Program-made: the position numbers and the translations under genes | The notes under the pieces: model-generated | Databases searched by the model: none | The model's input: the letters and a program-made list of their open reading frames with translations, nothing else | What the model was told of the DNA's origin: nothing | Shown here: positions 18,929 to 27,174 of the stretch, in pieces | Numbering within the stretch: the first letter of the stretch is position 1 | Layout: every line of letters begins with the position of its first letter | NCBI RefSeq assembly: GCF_028463845.1 | Contig: NZ_CP116805.1 | Span: 3,096,001-3,160,000, forward strand | Source: Gimibacter soli | GTDB taxonomy: Bacteria > Pseudomonadota > Alphaproteobacteria > Sphingomonadales > Kordiimonadaceae | Direction of reading: 5' to 3' | DNA length: 64,000 nt

Positions 18929-19058
18929 CACCTCTCTGTGGCATGCTTTTCGGCGTGTCGCAGAATTTGCAACTTCGGGTGCCGTTTTATCGGGCTAAAT
19001 CCGCAACGCTGCAACGCTTATCTTCAGGTCAACAGAACCCCTGACCCGGAGAAAAGTC

Positions 19059-19688
19059 ATGAACAGCCAAGCCCTGAACATCCTGCGCATCGATACGAGC
19101 GCGACCCCTGCCACCTCGAATTCCAAGGCCCTTGTTGACCTGTATCTCGAAACGCTGGCCGCGAATGGCCACGATGTGACCCTCACCTCGCGCGATCTTT
19201 CGACCGCCCTGCCGCTGATTGACGCCACCTGGATCGGCGCCAACTTCACCCCCGCTGACAAGCGCACGGACGAGCAGACCAAAGCCCTCGCCCTGTCCGA
19301 CAGCCTGATCGACGAAGTGAAGGCACAGGATGTGCTGCTGATCAGCACGCCGATCTACAATTTCGGCACGCCTGCCGCCTTCAAGACCTGGATCGACCTG
19401 ATCGCCCGCGCCGGTGTCACCTTCCGCTACACGGAAAATGGCCCGGAGGGCCTGCTCAAAGGCAAGAAAGCGGTGATCTTTGTCACCTCGGGCGGCACGC
19501 AGGCTGAAAGCGCCATCGATTTCGCAACGCCCTATATCCGCCATGTGCTCGGCTTTGTCGGCATCAAAGATGTGACCGTGGTTGCTGCTGACCAGCTGGC
19601 GATCCGCGCCGCCGAAAGCCTTGAAAAGGCCCGTGCCGGTGCCGTGAAAGCAGCGGAAGAGCTGGTGGCCGCCCGCCGCGCCGCCTGA
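19059..19688 (+). CDS. azoR: FMN-dependent NADH-azoreductase
   Basis: 209-aa flavodoxin-like quinone/azo reductase. Seen: ILRIDTSATPATSNSKALVD at the start (phosphate-binding loop of the family), LLISTPIYNFGTPAAFKTWIDLIARAG, and the FVTSGGTQAES loop. It acts in the cytosol on quinones or azo compounds using NADH. RBS CGGAGAAAA. Monocistronic. Confidence 0.9.
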   Translation: MNSQALNILRIDTSATPATSNSKALVDLYLETLAANGHDVTLTSRDLSTALPLIDATWIGANFTPADKRTDEQTKALALSDSLIDEVKAQDVLLISTPIYNFGTPAAFKTWIDLIARAGVTFRYTENGPEGLLKGKKAVIFVTSGGTQAESAIDFATPYIRHVLGFVGIKDVTVVAADQLAIRAAESLEKARAGAVKAAEELVAARRAA

Positions 19689-19743
19689 CCCTTTCTCCGG
19701 CCCTCGTTCTGAAGGCCCCCGGGGGCTGCGTGCCCGCCTCCCC

Positions 19744-21048
19744 TTACAAGGCGCGCAGCCCCTGGAATACGGCGGTCAGGATACCGCCCAGAAGAATAAC
19801 AAAATAGGTAACCCAGATAAAGCCGGCCTTCAGGAAAGCCCTGATCCAGCCCTGCATCTGCCCCACCTTCAGCGCGACGATGATATAAAGCGACGTGCCC
19901 CACCAGAAGACGCTGAAACCGATGTCCCCGCCATATATGGGCACCACCACGGTCAGCGCCGCCATCAGCAGGAACAGGAAGCTGTGGAAATGCAGCGAAA
20001 AGACCAGCTGGTGGACATAATTCCGCCCCTTGCCCCAATGGGTGATCCACAATAGCAGCGCAAAGATGGGCATCAGCACCAAGAGTGCACGCGGCATCCA
20101 GATGTTGAACAGGCTGTTGAAGGTCGTCGGGTCCTCGAAGGACCGTGCGAGCCCATGCATGGCGCCAACGGTGAGCACATCGAACTGTTTGCTGTCGATC
20201 AGCTTCTGGGTTTCTTCCGGCGTCAGGCTGATGCGGGGCGCGTCGCTCACCGGCACGAACATACCCAGTGTCAGGCGGTAGGGCACTTCGGGCAGGTCAA
20301 AACCGGTGCCTCCGGCCGCCCCGATTATAACATCGTCGTCATCCGCATTCTCGGCGCTTTCCTTTGCCCGCAGCTGACGTTCGAGGTCCGCCTTGGCCTC
20401 GGGCTTCAGTTCCACGCCGCTTTCATTCAGGGATGAAATGACATCCTGAACGACCGCTTCAACCTCCGGCGAATTGGCGGGTGTCGTCTCTGCAGGTGCT
20501 GGCTCCGTTGCTGGCGCCACGCCGTCGCTCTGTGGGGCTTCGGGTTCTGTATCAGGGGCCGCTTCCGCCGGTGCGTCGCCGCCGGTTTCGCTTGTCTCTT
20601 CGGTTTGCTCATCGTCCTTCGGCACCAGCTTCAGGTCAAGGATCGACACATTGGCGAGCGTCAGAAGAAGGAAGAAACCGATGGAGACAACGATATAAAG
20701 CCGCACTGGCGGGAAATACCGGGTGCGGTGGCCGTTCATATATTCGCGGGTCAGGAAACCGGGGCGCAGCACCAGCGAAACGATGGTGCGGTAAAAGCGG
20801 CTGTCGGACGAAAGCGTGTAATCAAACGCGTCGGTGATGAAGGTCCAGAGCGGGCGTTTGAGCGTGCCTTCCTTCTGCCCGCAGGCGTGGCAGTAAGGCC
20901 CTTCCATCAAGGTGCCGCAATCAAGGCAGCGTTGCTCGCGTGCCTGTACCTCGGTCATCGCGTCCCGCAACTTGCGGCGCCGCCGCCGTTCGGGATAGCG
21001 GAAAGGTTTCCTCAGTTTCGCGAGAAACCGCCTGTATCTTGCCTGCAT
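19744..21048 (-). CDS. DUF3667-type membrane protein with acidic insert
   Basis: 434 aa. Seen: a basic N-terminus, a zinc-ribbon-like CLDCGTLMEGPYCHACGQ (Cys41, 44, 53, 56), then RFYRTIVSLVLRPGFLTREYMNGHRTRYFPPVRLYI, which is the DUF3667 signature, followed by a TM segment. A long Glu/Pro/Ala-rich low-complexity stretch (about residues 145-235) interrupts the TM regions, and three or four more TM helices follow. Function unknown. The start could also be Met31, which would still keep the zinc ribbon. Confidence 0.85.
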   Translation of the reverse strand: MQARYRRFLAKLRKPFRYPERRRRRKLRDAMTEVQAREQRCLDCGTLMEGPYCHACGQKEGTLKRPLWTFITDAFDYTLSSDSRFYRTIVSLVLRPGFLTREYMNGHRTRYFPPVRLYIVVSIGFFLLLTLANVSILDLKLVPKDDEQTEETSETGGDAPAEAAPDTEPEAPQSDGVAPATEPAPAETTPANSPEVEAVVQDVISSLNESGVELKPEAKADLERQLRAKESAENADDDDVIIGAAGGTGFDLPEVPYRLTLGMFVPVSDAPRISLTPEETQKLIDSKQFDVLTVGAMHGLARSFEDPTTFNSLFNIWMPRALLVLMPIFALLLWITHWGKGRNYVHQLVFSLHFHSFLFLLMAALTVVVPIYGGDIGFSVFWWGTSLYIIVALKVGQMQGWIRAFLKAGFIWVTYFVILLGGILTAVFQGLRAL

Positions 21049-21085
21049 CGCCTAAAGCCCCCTTTGACGAATGCCATGTGCCCGA

Positions 21086-21742
21086 TCAGGATGCGCGCGA
21101 AAGCACCCTGTCGGCCACAAACGGATTGCTTTGCCGCTCGTCCCCGAAGGTGGACAAGGGGCCATGGCCGGGCACGAAGGTCACTTCACTGCCGAGCGGC
21201 CACAATTTCTCAGTGATCGATTTGATCAGCGTCGGCCCGTCCCCGCGCGGGAAATCGGTCCGCCCGACGGAACCCTTGAACAGCACATCGCCCACGAAGG
21301 CGACCTTCGAGTTCGGCTCGAAAAAGACCACATGGCCCGGCGTATGGCCGGGGCAATAAACGGTATCAAACATCACATTACCGAAGCCGACCTGTTCGCC
21401 GTCTTCCAACCATTCATCGGGCGCGACCGACCGCAGGCCCGGCAGGCCGTAATTGGCGGCGTCGGTTTCGATCCGCTCCAGCCAGAAGGCGTCTTCCTTC
21501 TGGGGGCCAATCACCGGCACACCAAGCCGCTCGCGCAGGGCAGCTGCCCCGCCAGCGTGATCCAGATGCCCGTGGGTGAGGAGAAGCTTCACGATCTTCA
21601 CACCACGCGCTTCGGCGGCAGCGATCAGCTTCTCCGGCTCGCCGCCCGGATCAACGAAAGCGCCTTCCATCGTCTCGTCGCACCAGACAAGGCTGCAATT
21701 CTGCTGGAAAGCGGTCACGGGGATGATCTGGGCCTTGAGCAT
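21086..21742 (-). CDS. MBL-fold hydrolase, glyoxalase II-like
   Basis: 218-aa metallo-beta-lactamase-fold enzyme. Seen: THGHLDHAGG (His57, His59, Asp61, His62), YCPGHTPGHVVFF supplying a further metal His, FVGDVLFKGSVGRTD, and FVPGHGPLST at the C-terminus. This is the set found in hydroxyacylglutathione-hydrolase-like proteins (YcbL type). The substrate is not settled. It is on the same strand as the DUF3667 gene, 37 bp before it. Confidence 0.9.
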   Translation of the reverse strand: MLKAQIIPVTAFQQNCSLVWCDETMEGAFVDPGGEPEKLIAAAEARGVKIVKLLLTHGHLDHAGGAAALRERLGVPVIGPQKEDAFWLERIETDAANYGLPGLRSVAPDEWLEDGEQVGFGNVMFDTVYCPGHTPGHVVFFEPNSKVAFVGDVLFKGSVGRTDFPRGDGPTLIKSITEKLWPLGSEVTFVPGHGPLSTFGDERQSNPFVADRVLSRAS

Positions 21743-21893
21743 GGCGTCCTCTTGTTGGTTTCGCCTGAACCTTAGTGAGGGCGGGCGCCAGAGGCAAGCC
21801 CGGAGCCCTTCCGTGATTTAGAGCTTGACCCACCCCCTGCTGCAGATAGCTTGCGAGACCAACCGTGCCCGTATAATAGTTGCGAGTGAAACC

Positions 21894-22013
21894 ATGTTAC
21901 GCATCCCGCTGGCCCTCCTGTTGACCCTGTTTGCTGGCGGCTGCGCGATCGTTACCGCACCGGTCAAGGTGGCGACCGGGGCGATCGACATTGTGGTCGA
22001 CACGGTCGACTGA
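21894..22013 (+). CDS. 39-aa putative lipoprotein
   Basis: A tiny gene with a complete lipoprotein signal: MLRIPLALLLTLFAGGC with lipobox FAGGC (Cys17), then a 22-residue tail rich in Val, Ile and Ala (VTAPVKVATGAIDIVVDTVD). It resembles very small alphaproteobacterial lipoproteins with a conserved APVKATG motif (I recall DUF6726, not verified). It lies 37 bp before kynA, same strand. A weak GAG RBS precedes the ATG. Role unknown. Confidence 0.6.
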   Translation: MLRIPLALLLTLFAGGCAIVTAPVKVATGAIDIVVDTVD

Positions 22014-22050
22014 AAAGCGCCACCCGAAACGCCCTAGTGATGGACCGCGC

Positions 22051-22902
22051 ATGACCGACACCGCAGCCCCGAAAACCAGCGTCGACCTGACCGGCGAAGG
22101 CATCCACTGGAAACAGAATCTGAGCTACGGCAGTTATCTCGATCTCGATAACCTGCTGGCCTGCCAGAATCCGGTATCGGACGAGCATGACGAGATGCTG
22201 TTCATCGTCATCCATCAGGCCTCCGAGCTGTGGCTGAAGCTGTGCGTGCACGAGATTGGCGCCGCCATGAAGCTCTTGGAACAGGGCGAAGACCTCGGCC
22301 CCGTCTTCAAGATGCTGGCGCGCGTTTCGCGCATTCAGGCTAACCTGCAGCAGTCGTGGGAAATCCTGTCGACACTGACACCTGCCGACTATGCCGCCTT
22401 CCGTGACAAGCTCGGGCATTCGTCAGGCTTCCAGTCCTTCCAGTACCGCGAAGTTGAATACCGGCTTGGCAACAAGAATGCCCAGATGGCCGAAGCCCAC
22501 CGCGACGTGCCCGCGCGCTACGCCCGCCTGCAGGCGGTGCTGGATGCGCCAAGCTTTTATGATCTGTGCCTACAACTCCTCGCCCGCCGCGGCTTCGATA
22601 TCCCGGCCGAGGTGACGAACCGAGACTGGCGCCAGCCTTACAAGGCGAATGCCAAGGTTGAAGACGCGTGGCTTGCCATCTACCGCAACACCGCTGACCA
22701 CTGGGATCTTTACGAACTAGCTGAAAAGCTGGTCGACCTTGAGCATCATTTCCACGCTTGGCGCTTCGCCCATATGAAAACCGTGGAACGGATCATCGGC
22801 TACAAGCCCGGCACCGGCGGCACCGGTGGGGTCAGCTATCTGCAGAAAGCGCTCGACCTGCGCTTCTTCCCCGAGCTTTGGACCGCGCGGACGCGCATGT
22901 GA
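22051..22902 (+). CDS. kynA: Tryptophan 2,3-dioxygenase
   Basis: Haem dioxygenase opening the indole ring of L-tryptophan to N-formylkynurenine, the first step of the kynurenine pathway. 283 aa, normal for the bacterial enzyme. Seen: SYGSYLDLDNLL, FIVIHQASELWLKL (active-site His55), SSGFQSFQYREVE, and TGGTGGVSYLQKALDLRFFPELW at the C-terminus. Followed 24 bp later by kynB, which acts on its product. kynU is not in the window. Confidence 0.96.
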   Translation: MTDTAAPKTSVDLTGEGIHWKQNLSYGSYLDLDNLLACQNPVSDEHDEMLFIVIHQASELWLKLCVHEIGAAMKLLEQGEDLGPVFKMLARVSRIQANLQQSWEILSTLTPADYAAFRDKLGHSSGFQSFQYREVEYRLGNKNAQMAEAHRDVPARYARLQAVLDAPSFYDLCLQLLARRGFDIPAEVTNRDWRQPYKANAKVEDAWLAIYRNTADHWDLYELAEKLVDLEHHFHAWRFAHMKTVERIIGYKPGTGGTGGVSYLQKALDLRFFPELWTARTRM

Positions 22903-22926
22903 CGACAGGACCAAGGGAGACACCCC

Positions 22927-23550
22927 GTGATCTATGACATCAGCCAGACGCTCCGCCCCGGCATCCCGGTATGGCCCGGTGACACCGACTATGAAATGAC
23001 CGAAACGTGGGAAATGAACGACACTTGCCCGGTGAAGGTCTCAAGCCTCACGCTTTCCACCCACACCGGCAGCCATGCCGATGCCCCGTGCCATTATACG
23101 CTCGACGGGCTCGACAGCGCCTCGACCCCGCTGGACACCTACCTTGGCCCTGCGCAGGTGATCGACCTTTCGCAAAGCGTTGGCGCGCTGGTCACCAGCG
23201 ACGACCTCTCCGGCAAGCTCAAGGACGGCGTCGGTCGTGTGCTTCTGAAACTTTTCCCGACCTTCCCCCACGATGGGTGGGACCCGGCCTTCCCGGCCAT
23301 CCATCCCGAGACAATCGACTGGCTGGCGGCGCGCGAGGTGAAGCTGATCGGCACCGATGTGCCGTCGCTTGATCCGCAGGAATCGAAAACGCTGGATGCC
23401 CACCGGCGGGTGGCGGCCAATGGCCTCGCGATCCTTGAAGGGCTGGTGCTGGACGCCGTGCCCGAAGGCGTTTACGAGCTGATCGCCCTGCCCCTGAAGA
23501 TCGAGGGGGCGGATGGCAGCCCCGTTCGCGCCATCCTGCGCAGTCTTTGA
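22927..23550 (+). CDS. kynB: Kynurenine formamidase (arylformamidase)
   Basis: Hydrolyses N-formylkynurenine to kynurenine. 207 aa of the metal-dependent cyclase fold. Seen: MIYDISQTLRPGIPVWPGDT, metal motif STHTGSHADAPCHY (His46, His50, Asp52), GTDVPSLDPQ, and ILEGLVLDAVPEGVYELIALPL. GTG start at 22927, preceded by AAGGGAGA. Its stop region overlaps the beginning of the following frame, so the prepilin peptidase gene may be co-transcribed. Confidence 0.95.
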   Translation: MIYDISQTLRPGIPVWPGDTDYEMTETWEMNDTCPVKVSSLTLSTHTGSHADAPCHYTLDGLDSASTPLDTYLGPAQVIDLSQSVGALVTSDDLSGKLKDGVGRVLLKLFPTFPHDGWDPAFPAIHPETIDWLAAREVKLIGTDVPSLDPQESKTLDAHRRVAANGLAILEGLVLDAVPEGVYELIALPLKIEGADGSPVRAILRSL

Positions 23551-23558
23551 GGCGACGG

Positions 23559-24107
23559 GTGGAACCGCGCGCCTCGCTCGCTGACATCCACTGGCCTGCC
23601 TTTGCGGCGGGTTTGGTGATCATCGGCGGGGCCTGCGCCTATATGATGCCGGACCTGCCCCGGCTGGCCGCCAGCCTCGTGCTGCTTACCGCCCTTCTCT
23701 ATCTGGCGCTTTATGACATTCGTCACATGCGCCTGCCAAATGCTGTCACCTTTCCCCTCATTGCCCTCGGCCTTTTGCACGCTGGCCTTAACCAATATGA
23801 CAATCCGTTTGCGGACAGCCTGATCGGCGCCGCTGCCGGATATGGCATCCTCTGGGGCATCAGCGCTGCATACCGGGCCCTGCGCGGACGTGACGGGCTG
23901 GGGCTTGGCGACGCCAAACTCGTCGCGGCGGCGGGCGCGTGGCTTGGCTGGCAATCGCTGCCGTTTCTGCTGCTTTTCGCGGCCGGCGGGCAGCTTCTCG
24001 CCCTCCTCATCCCGCCCCTCATCGGCAAGCGTTTCGACTCGTCCGCAGCCATCCCTTTCGGGCCGGCGATTACGCTATCATTTTGGGCGCTCTGGCTCGT
24101 CCGATAG
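23559..24107 (+). CDS. Prepilin peptidase, A24 catalytic domain only
   Basis: Membrane aspartyl protease that cleaves type IV-like prepilin leaders, here about 182 aa. Seen: catalytic Asp motifs YDIRHMRLPN (Asp53) and GLGDAKL (Asp118) and about six TM helices. The N-terminal methylase/zinc domain of full-length GspO/PilD is absent, as in CpaA/TadV-like enzymes. The GTG at 23559, with GAGG six bases upstream, is preferred to a TTG at 23547 overlapping kynB. It lies 6 kb before the gspC-N operon, which has no other prepilin peptidase, so processing of GspG-K is its likely task. Confidence 0.85.
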   Translation: MEPRASLADIHWPAFAAGLVIIGGACAYMMPDLPRLAASLVLLTALLYLALYDIRHMRLPNAVTFPLIALGLLHAGLNQYDNPFADSLIGAAAGYGILWGISAAYRALRGRDGLGLGDAKLVAAAGAWLGWQSLPFLLLFAAGGQLLALLIPPLIGKRFDSSAAIPFGPAITLSFWALWLVR

Positions 24108-24163
24108 GGCGTTTTTCGGGTCGAGTGTGAACGTTTTGTGAATATTTGACCCCCCTTTCACCC

Positions 24164-24197
24164 CTGCAAAGAAACTGTAACAGGCGCTCTCTATAGC
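24164..24197 (+). promoter_or_regulatory. Pho-box-like promoter of the lipoprotein gene
   Basis: CTGCAAA (24164-24170), GAAA, CTGTAAC (24175-24181): two 7-mers at 11-bp periodicity like the PhoB consensus CTGTCAT-N4-CTGTCAT. Ten bases further is TATAGC (24192-24197), a good -10, at exactly the distance seen in classical Pho promoters. It lies about 95 bp before the lipoprotein ATG. Confidence 0.5.
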
Positions 24198-24292
24198 CGC
24201 ATTTCGGTGCTTGGCTCCGATCCGTTCGGGCTGCCCGGCGCATGGATTTGTTCCAATCCGACCTAATCAAAAGTCCTTTGCGGGGAAGAAAC

Positions 24293-27091
24293 ATGACCAG
24301 CATGAAATCACTGAAGTCGGTGCTATTGGCCGCGACTGCCGCCCTGGCAATCGCTGCTTGCGGCGACAGCTCGACCGAACTCGCCTCACCGGGCAATGAA
24401 GGCCCGAACCCGGGCACCGGCGGCGATGGCGGCAACGGCGGCGGCGATGGCGGCGGCGATGGCGGTGGCAGCACCGGCGATTGCCCGACCGGCACCACCG
24501 GCGTAACCGTCGGCAGCCAAACGCACTGCCGTCTCTCCGGCACCATCACCAGTGACATCACCCTGACCGAAGGCAACCTGTACCAGCTGAGCGGCAAGGT
24601 TGTGATCGGCGTGGACGCAGGCGCTGAAGGCAATGCCGGCGCTGGCGATCCGGCCACCCTCACCATTGAACCGGGCGTCACCATCTACGGCGCGACCAAG
24701 AGCGACGTTCTGGTCATCTCGCGCGGTTCGAAAATCGAAGCTGACGGCAACTCGGGCGACCCTATCGTCTTCACCTCGGGCCTCGACCTCGGCCTTGCTT
24801 CCGCCCTTGGCATCTCGAACACCCGTCCGAGCTACAGCGGCCCGGCGCTTGAAGAGCCCTTCACCGCTGAATGGGGTGGCATCGTGATCAACGGTCGCGC
24901 CTCGATCAACACCTGTAACGGTTCGGGCATCTGCGAAGCAGAAGGCGAAGGCGACAGCGGCCTCTATGGCGGCAACGACGACGCGGACTCGAGCGGTTCG
25001 ATGAAATATGTTCAGGTCAAATATGCCGGTAACCCGATTACCGCTGATGACGAACTGAACGGTATCGCCTTCCAGGGCGTCGGTTCGGGCACCGAGCTCG
25101 ACTATATCCACGTCCACAACGGCGCTGACGACGGCGTCGAGTTCTTCGGCGGCACCGCCAACATCAAGCACCTTGTGATCACCGGCGCTGACGACGACAG
25201 CCTCGACTGGACCCAGGGCTGGCGCGGCAAGGCCCAGTATGTTCTCATCATGCAGAACTCGAACCAGCCGAACTCGGACCAGGGCATCGAAGCCGACAAC
25301 TTCGGCGACGGCATGGACTTCACCCCGCGTGCACGTCCGCTCCTGTCGAACATGACCATCATCGGCGCTGGCGACAAGAGCATCGGCGACATCGGCATGC
25401 TGCTCCGCGCTGGTACCGGCGCCCGCATCTGGAACACGGTTGTCACCAACTTCGGTGAAGAGTGCCTCGATATCGATGACGCACCGACCTATGCAAACCG
25501 TGACAATGCCACGACCGGCATCACCATCCAGTCGACCTTCCTGGCTTGCACCAGCGGCAACTTCGACAATGGTGCTGAAGACGGCGATCTGGAAAGCTGG
25601 TTCCTCGGCCAGTCGAACAACAAGGTCGGCACCTCGTCGCTTTCGGGCTTCATCAACGGCACGCAGGAAAATGCCGTCGTTGCAACGAACGTCCGCAGCG
25701 TCAACACCTTCTTCGACAACGCCGGTTACGCCGGTGCAGTGCGCTCGGCCGCCACGGCTGACAACTGGACCCTCGGCTGGTCCTACGGCATCAACGACGC
25801 TGCCGGCTGCCCGGATGGCACCACCGCCGAAGGCGATGATGCTTGTGTCCTTGAAGGCACGCTCACCGAGAACGTCCGCCTGATCGCCGGTTTCGACTAT
25901 ATCCTGAAAGGGAAAGTCGTTGTTGGTGAAGATATCGGCGGCAACGGCAACAGCCCGTCGGCCACCGCCGCTCAGGCAACCCTCACGATCGACGCTGGCG
26001 TCACCGTGATGGGTGAAGACAAGCAATCCTACCTCGTCGTTTCGCGCGGTTCGAAGCTTGTATCGAACGGCACCAAATCGTCGCCCGTGACCTTCACCTC
26101 GGTGAATGATGCCACTGCCAACCTCGACACCGATACCTCGCTCTGGGGCGGTCTCGTGATCAACGGCCGTGCCCCGATCAACACCTGTAACGGTTCGGGC
26201 ATCTGCGAAGCAGAAGGCGAAGGCGACAGCGGCCTCTATGGCGGCAACGTCTCCGACGACGACAGCGGCCAGATCCTCTACACCGTCGTGAAATACGCCG
26301 GCAACCCGATCACTGCCGATGACGAACTGAACGGCGTTGCCTTCCAGGGCGTTGGCTCGGGCACCACTGTTGACTATCTGCAAGTCCACAACGGCGCAGA
26401 CGACGCGGTCGAATTCTTCGGCGGCACCGTCAATGCGAAGCACCTTGTTCTGACCGGCGCTGACGATGACAGCCTCGACTGGACCCAGGGCTGGCGCGGC
26501 AAGGTTCAGTACGCCGTAATCGTACAGAACCCGAACCAGCCGAACTCGGACCAGGGCATCGAAGCCGACAACTTCGGCGATGGCATGGACTTCACCCCGC
26601 GTGCACGTCCGTTCCTGTCGAACATCACCCTCTACGGCGCTGGCGACAGCAGCATCGGTGACATCGGCATCCTGCTCCGCGCTGGTACAGGCGCCCGTAT
26701 CTGGAACACGGTTGCCGCCAACTTCGGTGAAGAGTGCCTCGACATCGATGATGCACCGACCTACGCCAACCGCGACAACGTGAACTCCGGCATCACCATC
26801 CAGTCGACCCTGCTGGGCTGCGTTGACAGCGGCAACTTCGACGATGGCGCCGAAGACGCGGACCTCGAAGCCTGGTTCCTTGGCCAAAGCAACAACGTTG
26901 CAGCAGACACGGGTACCGTCCTCGTTGCACCGGCCGGTGGTGGCAAGAACTTCATCACCAGCCAGTCCGCAGTAACGGCCACCAACGTCAGCGCAGTCGA
27001 CAGCTTCTTCGACAACACCGACTTCATCGGTGCCGTGAAGAACGACGCTGGCGACTGGACCAAAGGCTGGACTGTCTGGCTCCACCAGTAA
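24293..27091 (+). CDS. Large surface lipoprotein with internal duplication, predicted beta-helix
   Basis: 932 aa. Seen: lipoprotein signal with lipobox AIAAC (Cys23); a Gly/Asp linker at about 35-62; then two long homologous halves with a constant offset of 424 residues through the conserved core. Each half carries WGG-VINGRA, INTCNGSGICEAEGEGDSG, DDELNG-AFQGVGSGT, HNGADD-VEFFGGT, LTGADDDSLDWTQGWRGK and GEECLDIDDAPTYANRD. Similar proteins exist in marine bacteria and Bacteroidetes as secreted beta-helix-like proteins of unknown role. No enzyme motif was recognised. Gly rather than Asp at +2 is compatible with outer-membrane sorting. It is followed by a TonB-dependent receptor and gspC-N, so it is a likely type II substrate. 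The start at 24293 has a GGGGAAG RBS. Confidence 0.85.
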   Translation: MTSMKSLKSVLLAATAALAIAACGDSSTELASPGNEGPNPGTGGDGGNGGGDGGGDGGGSTGDCPTGTTGVTVGSQTHCRLSGTITSDITLTEGNLYQLSGKVVIGVDAGAEGNAGAGDPATLTIEPGVTIYGATKSDVLVISRGSKIEADGNSGDPIVFTSGLDLGLASALGISNTRPSYSGPALEEPFTAEWGGIVINGRASINTCNGSGICEAEGEGDSGLYGGNDDADSSGSMKYVQVKYAGNPITADDELNGIAFQGVGSGTELDYIHVHNGADDGVEFFGGTANIKHLVITGADDDSLDWTQGWRGKAQYVLIMQNSNQPNSDQGIEADNFGDGMDFTPRARPLLSNMTIIGAGDKSIGDIGMLLRAGTGARIWNTVVTNFGEECLDIDDAPTYANRDNATTGITIQSTFLACTSGNFDNGAEDGDLESWFLGQSNNKVGTSSLSGFINGTQENAVVATNVRSVNTFFDNAGYAGAVRSAATADNWTLGWSYGINDAAGCPDGTTAEGDDACVLEGTLTENVRLIAGFDYILKGKVVVGEDIGGNGNSPSATAAQATLTIDAGVTVMGEDKQSYLVVSRGSKLVSNGTKSSPVTFTSVNDATANLDTDTSLWGGLVINGRAPINTCNGSGICEAEGEGDSGLYGGNVSDDDSGQILYTVVKYAGNPITADDELNGVAFQGVGSGTTVDYLQVHNGADDAVEFFGGTVNAKHLVLTGADDDSLDWTQGWRGKVQYAVIVQNPNQPNSDQGIEADNFGDGMDFTPRARPFLSNITLYGAGDSSIGDIGILLRAGTGARIWNTVAANFGEECLDIDDAPTYANRDNVNSGITIQSTLLGCVDSGNFDDGAEDADLEAWFLGQSNNVAADTGTVLVAPAGGGKNFITSQSAVTATNVSAVDSFFDNTDFIGAVKNDAGDWTKGWTVWLHQ
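24904..24977 (+). repeat. 74-bp identical block, copy 1
   Basis: This block is identical, base for base, to 26176-26249, exactly 1272 bp away. It encodes the INTCNGSGICEAEGEGDSG region of the first half of the lipoprotein. Confidence 0.9.
26176..26249 (+). repeat. 74-bp identical block, copy 2
   Basis: Second copy of the block at 24904-24977, in the second half of the lipoprotein gene. Other near-identical stretches (for example around 25321 and 26593) keep the same 1272-bp offset. Confidence 0.9.
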
Positions 27092-27104
27092 GGACCTGAA
27101 CGGG

Positions 27105-27151
27105 TGGCGCTGCCGGCATGCGGAAATTGTCCGCAATCCCCGGCAGCGCCA
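27105..27151 (+). terminator. Strong nested hairpin between the lipoprotein and receptor genes
   Basis: TGGCGCTGCCGG (27105-27116) pairs perfectly with CCGGCAGCGCCA (27140-27151). Inside, GCGGA (27120-27124) pairs with TCCGC (27130-27134). There is no T-run afterwards, so it is more likely an mRNA-stabilising or attenuating stem than a full terminator. Confidence 0.6.
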
Positions 27152-27174
27152 TCGCCATACCTAATCGAACCTGA

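Noticed and set aside
24415-24480. GGC-GAT-rich tandem repeat
   Set aside because: It encodes the Gly/Asp linker of the lipoprotein; low-complexity coding sequence rather than a CRISPR or regulatory repeat.
24386-27136. A 916-codon open frame antisense to the lipoprotein
   Set aside because: Mirror of the duplicated lipoprotein; its apparent repeats simply reflect the sense-strand duplication and it has no start signal.
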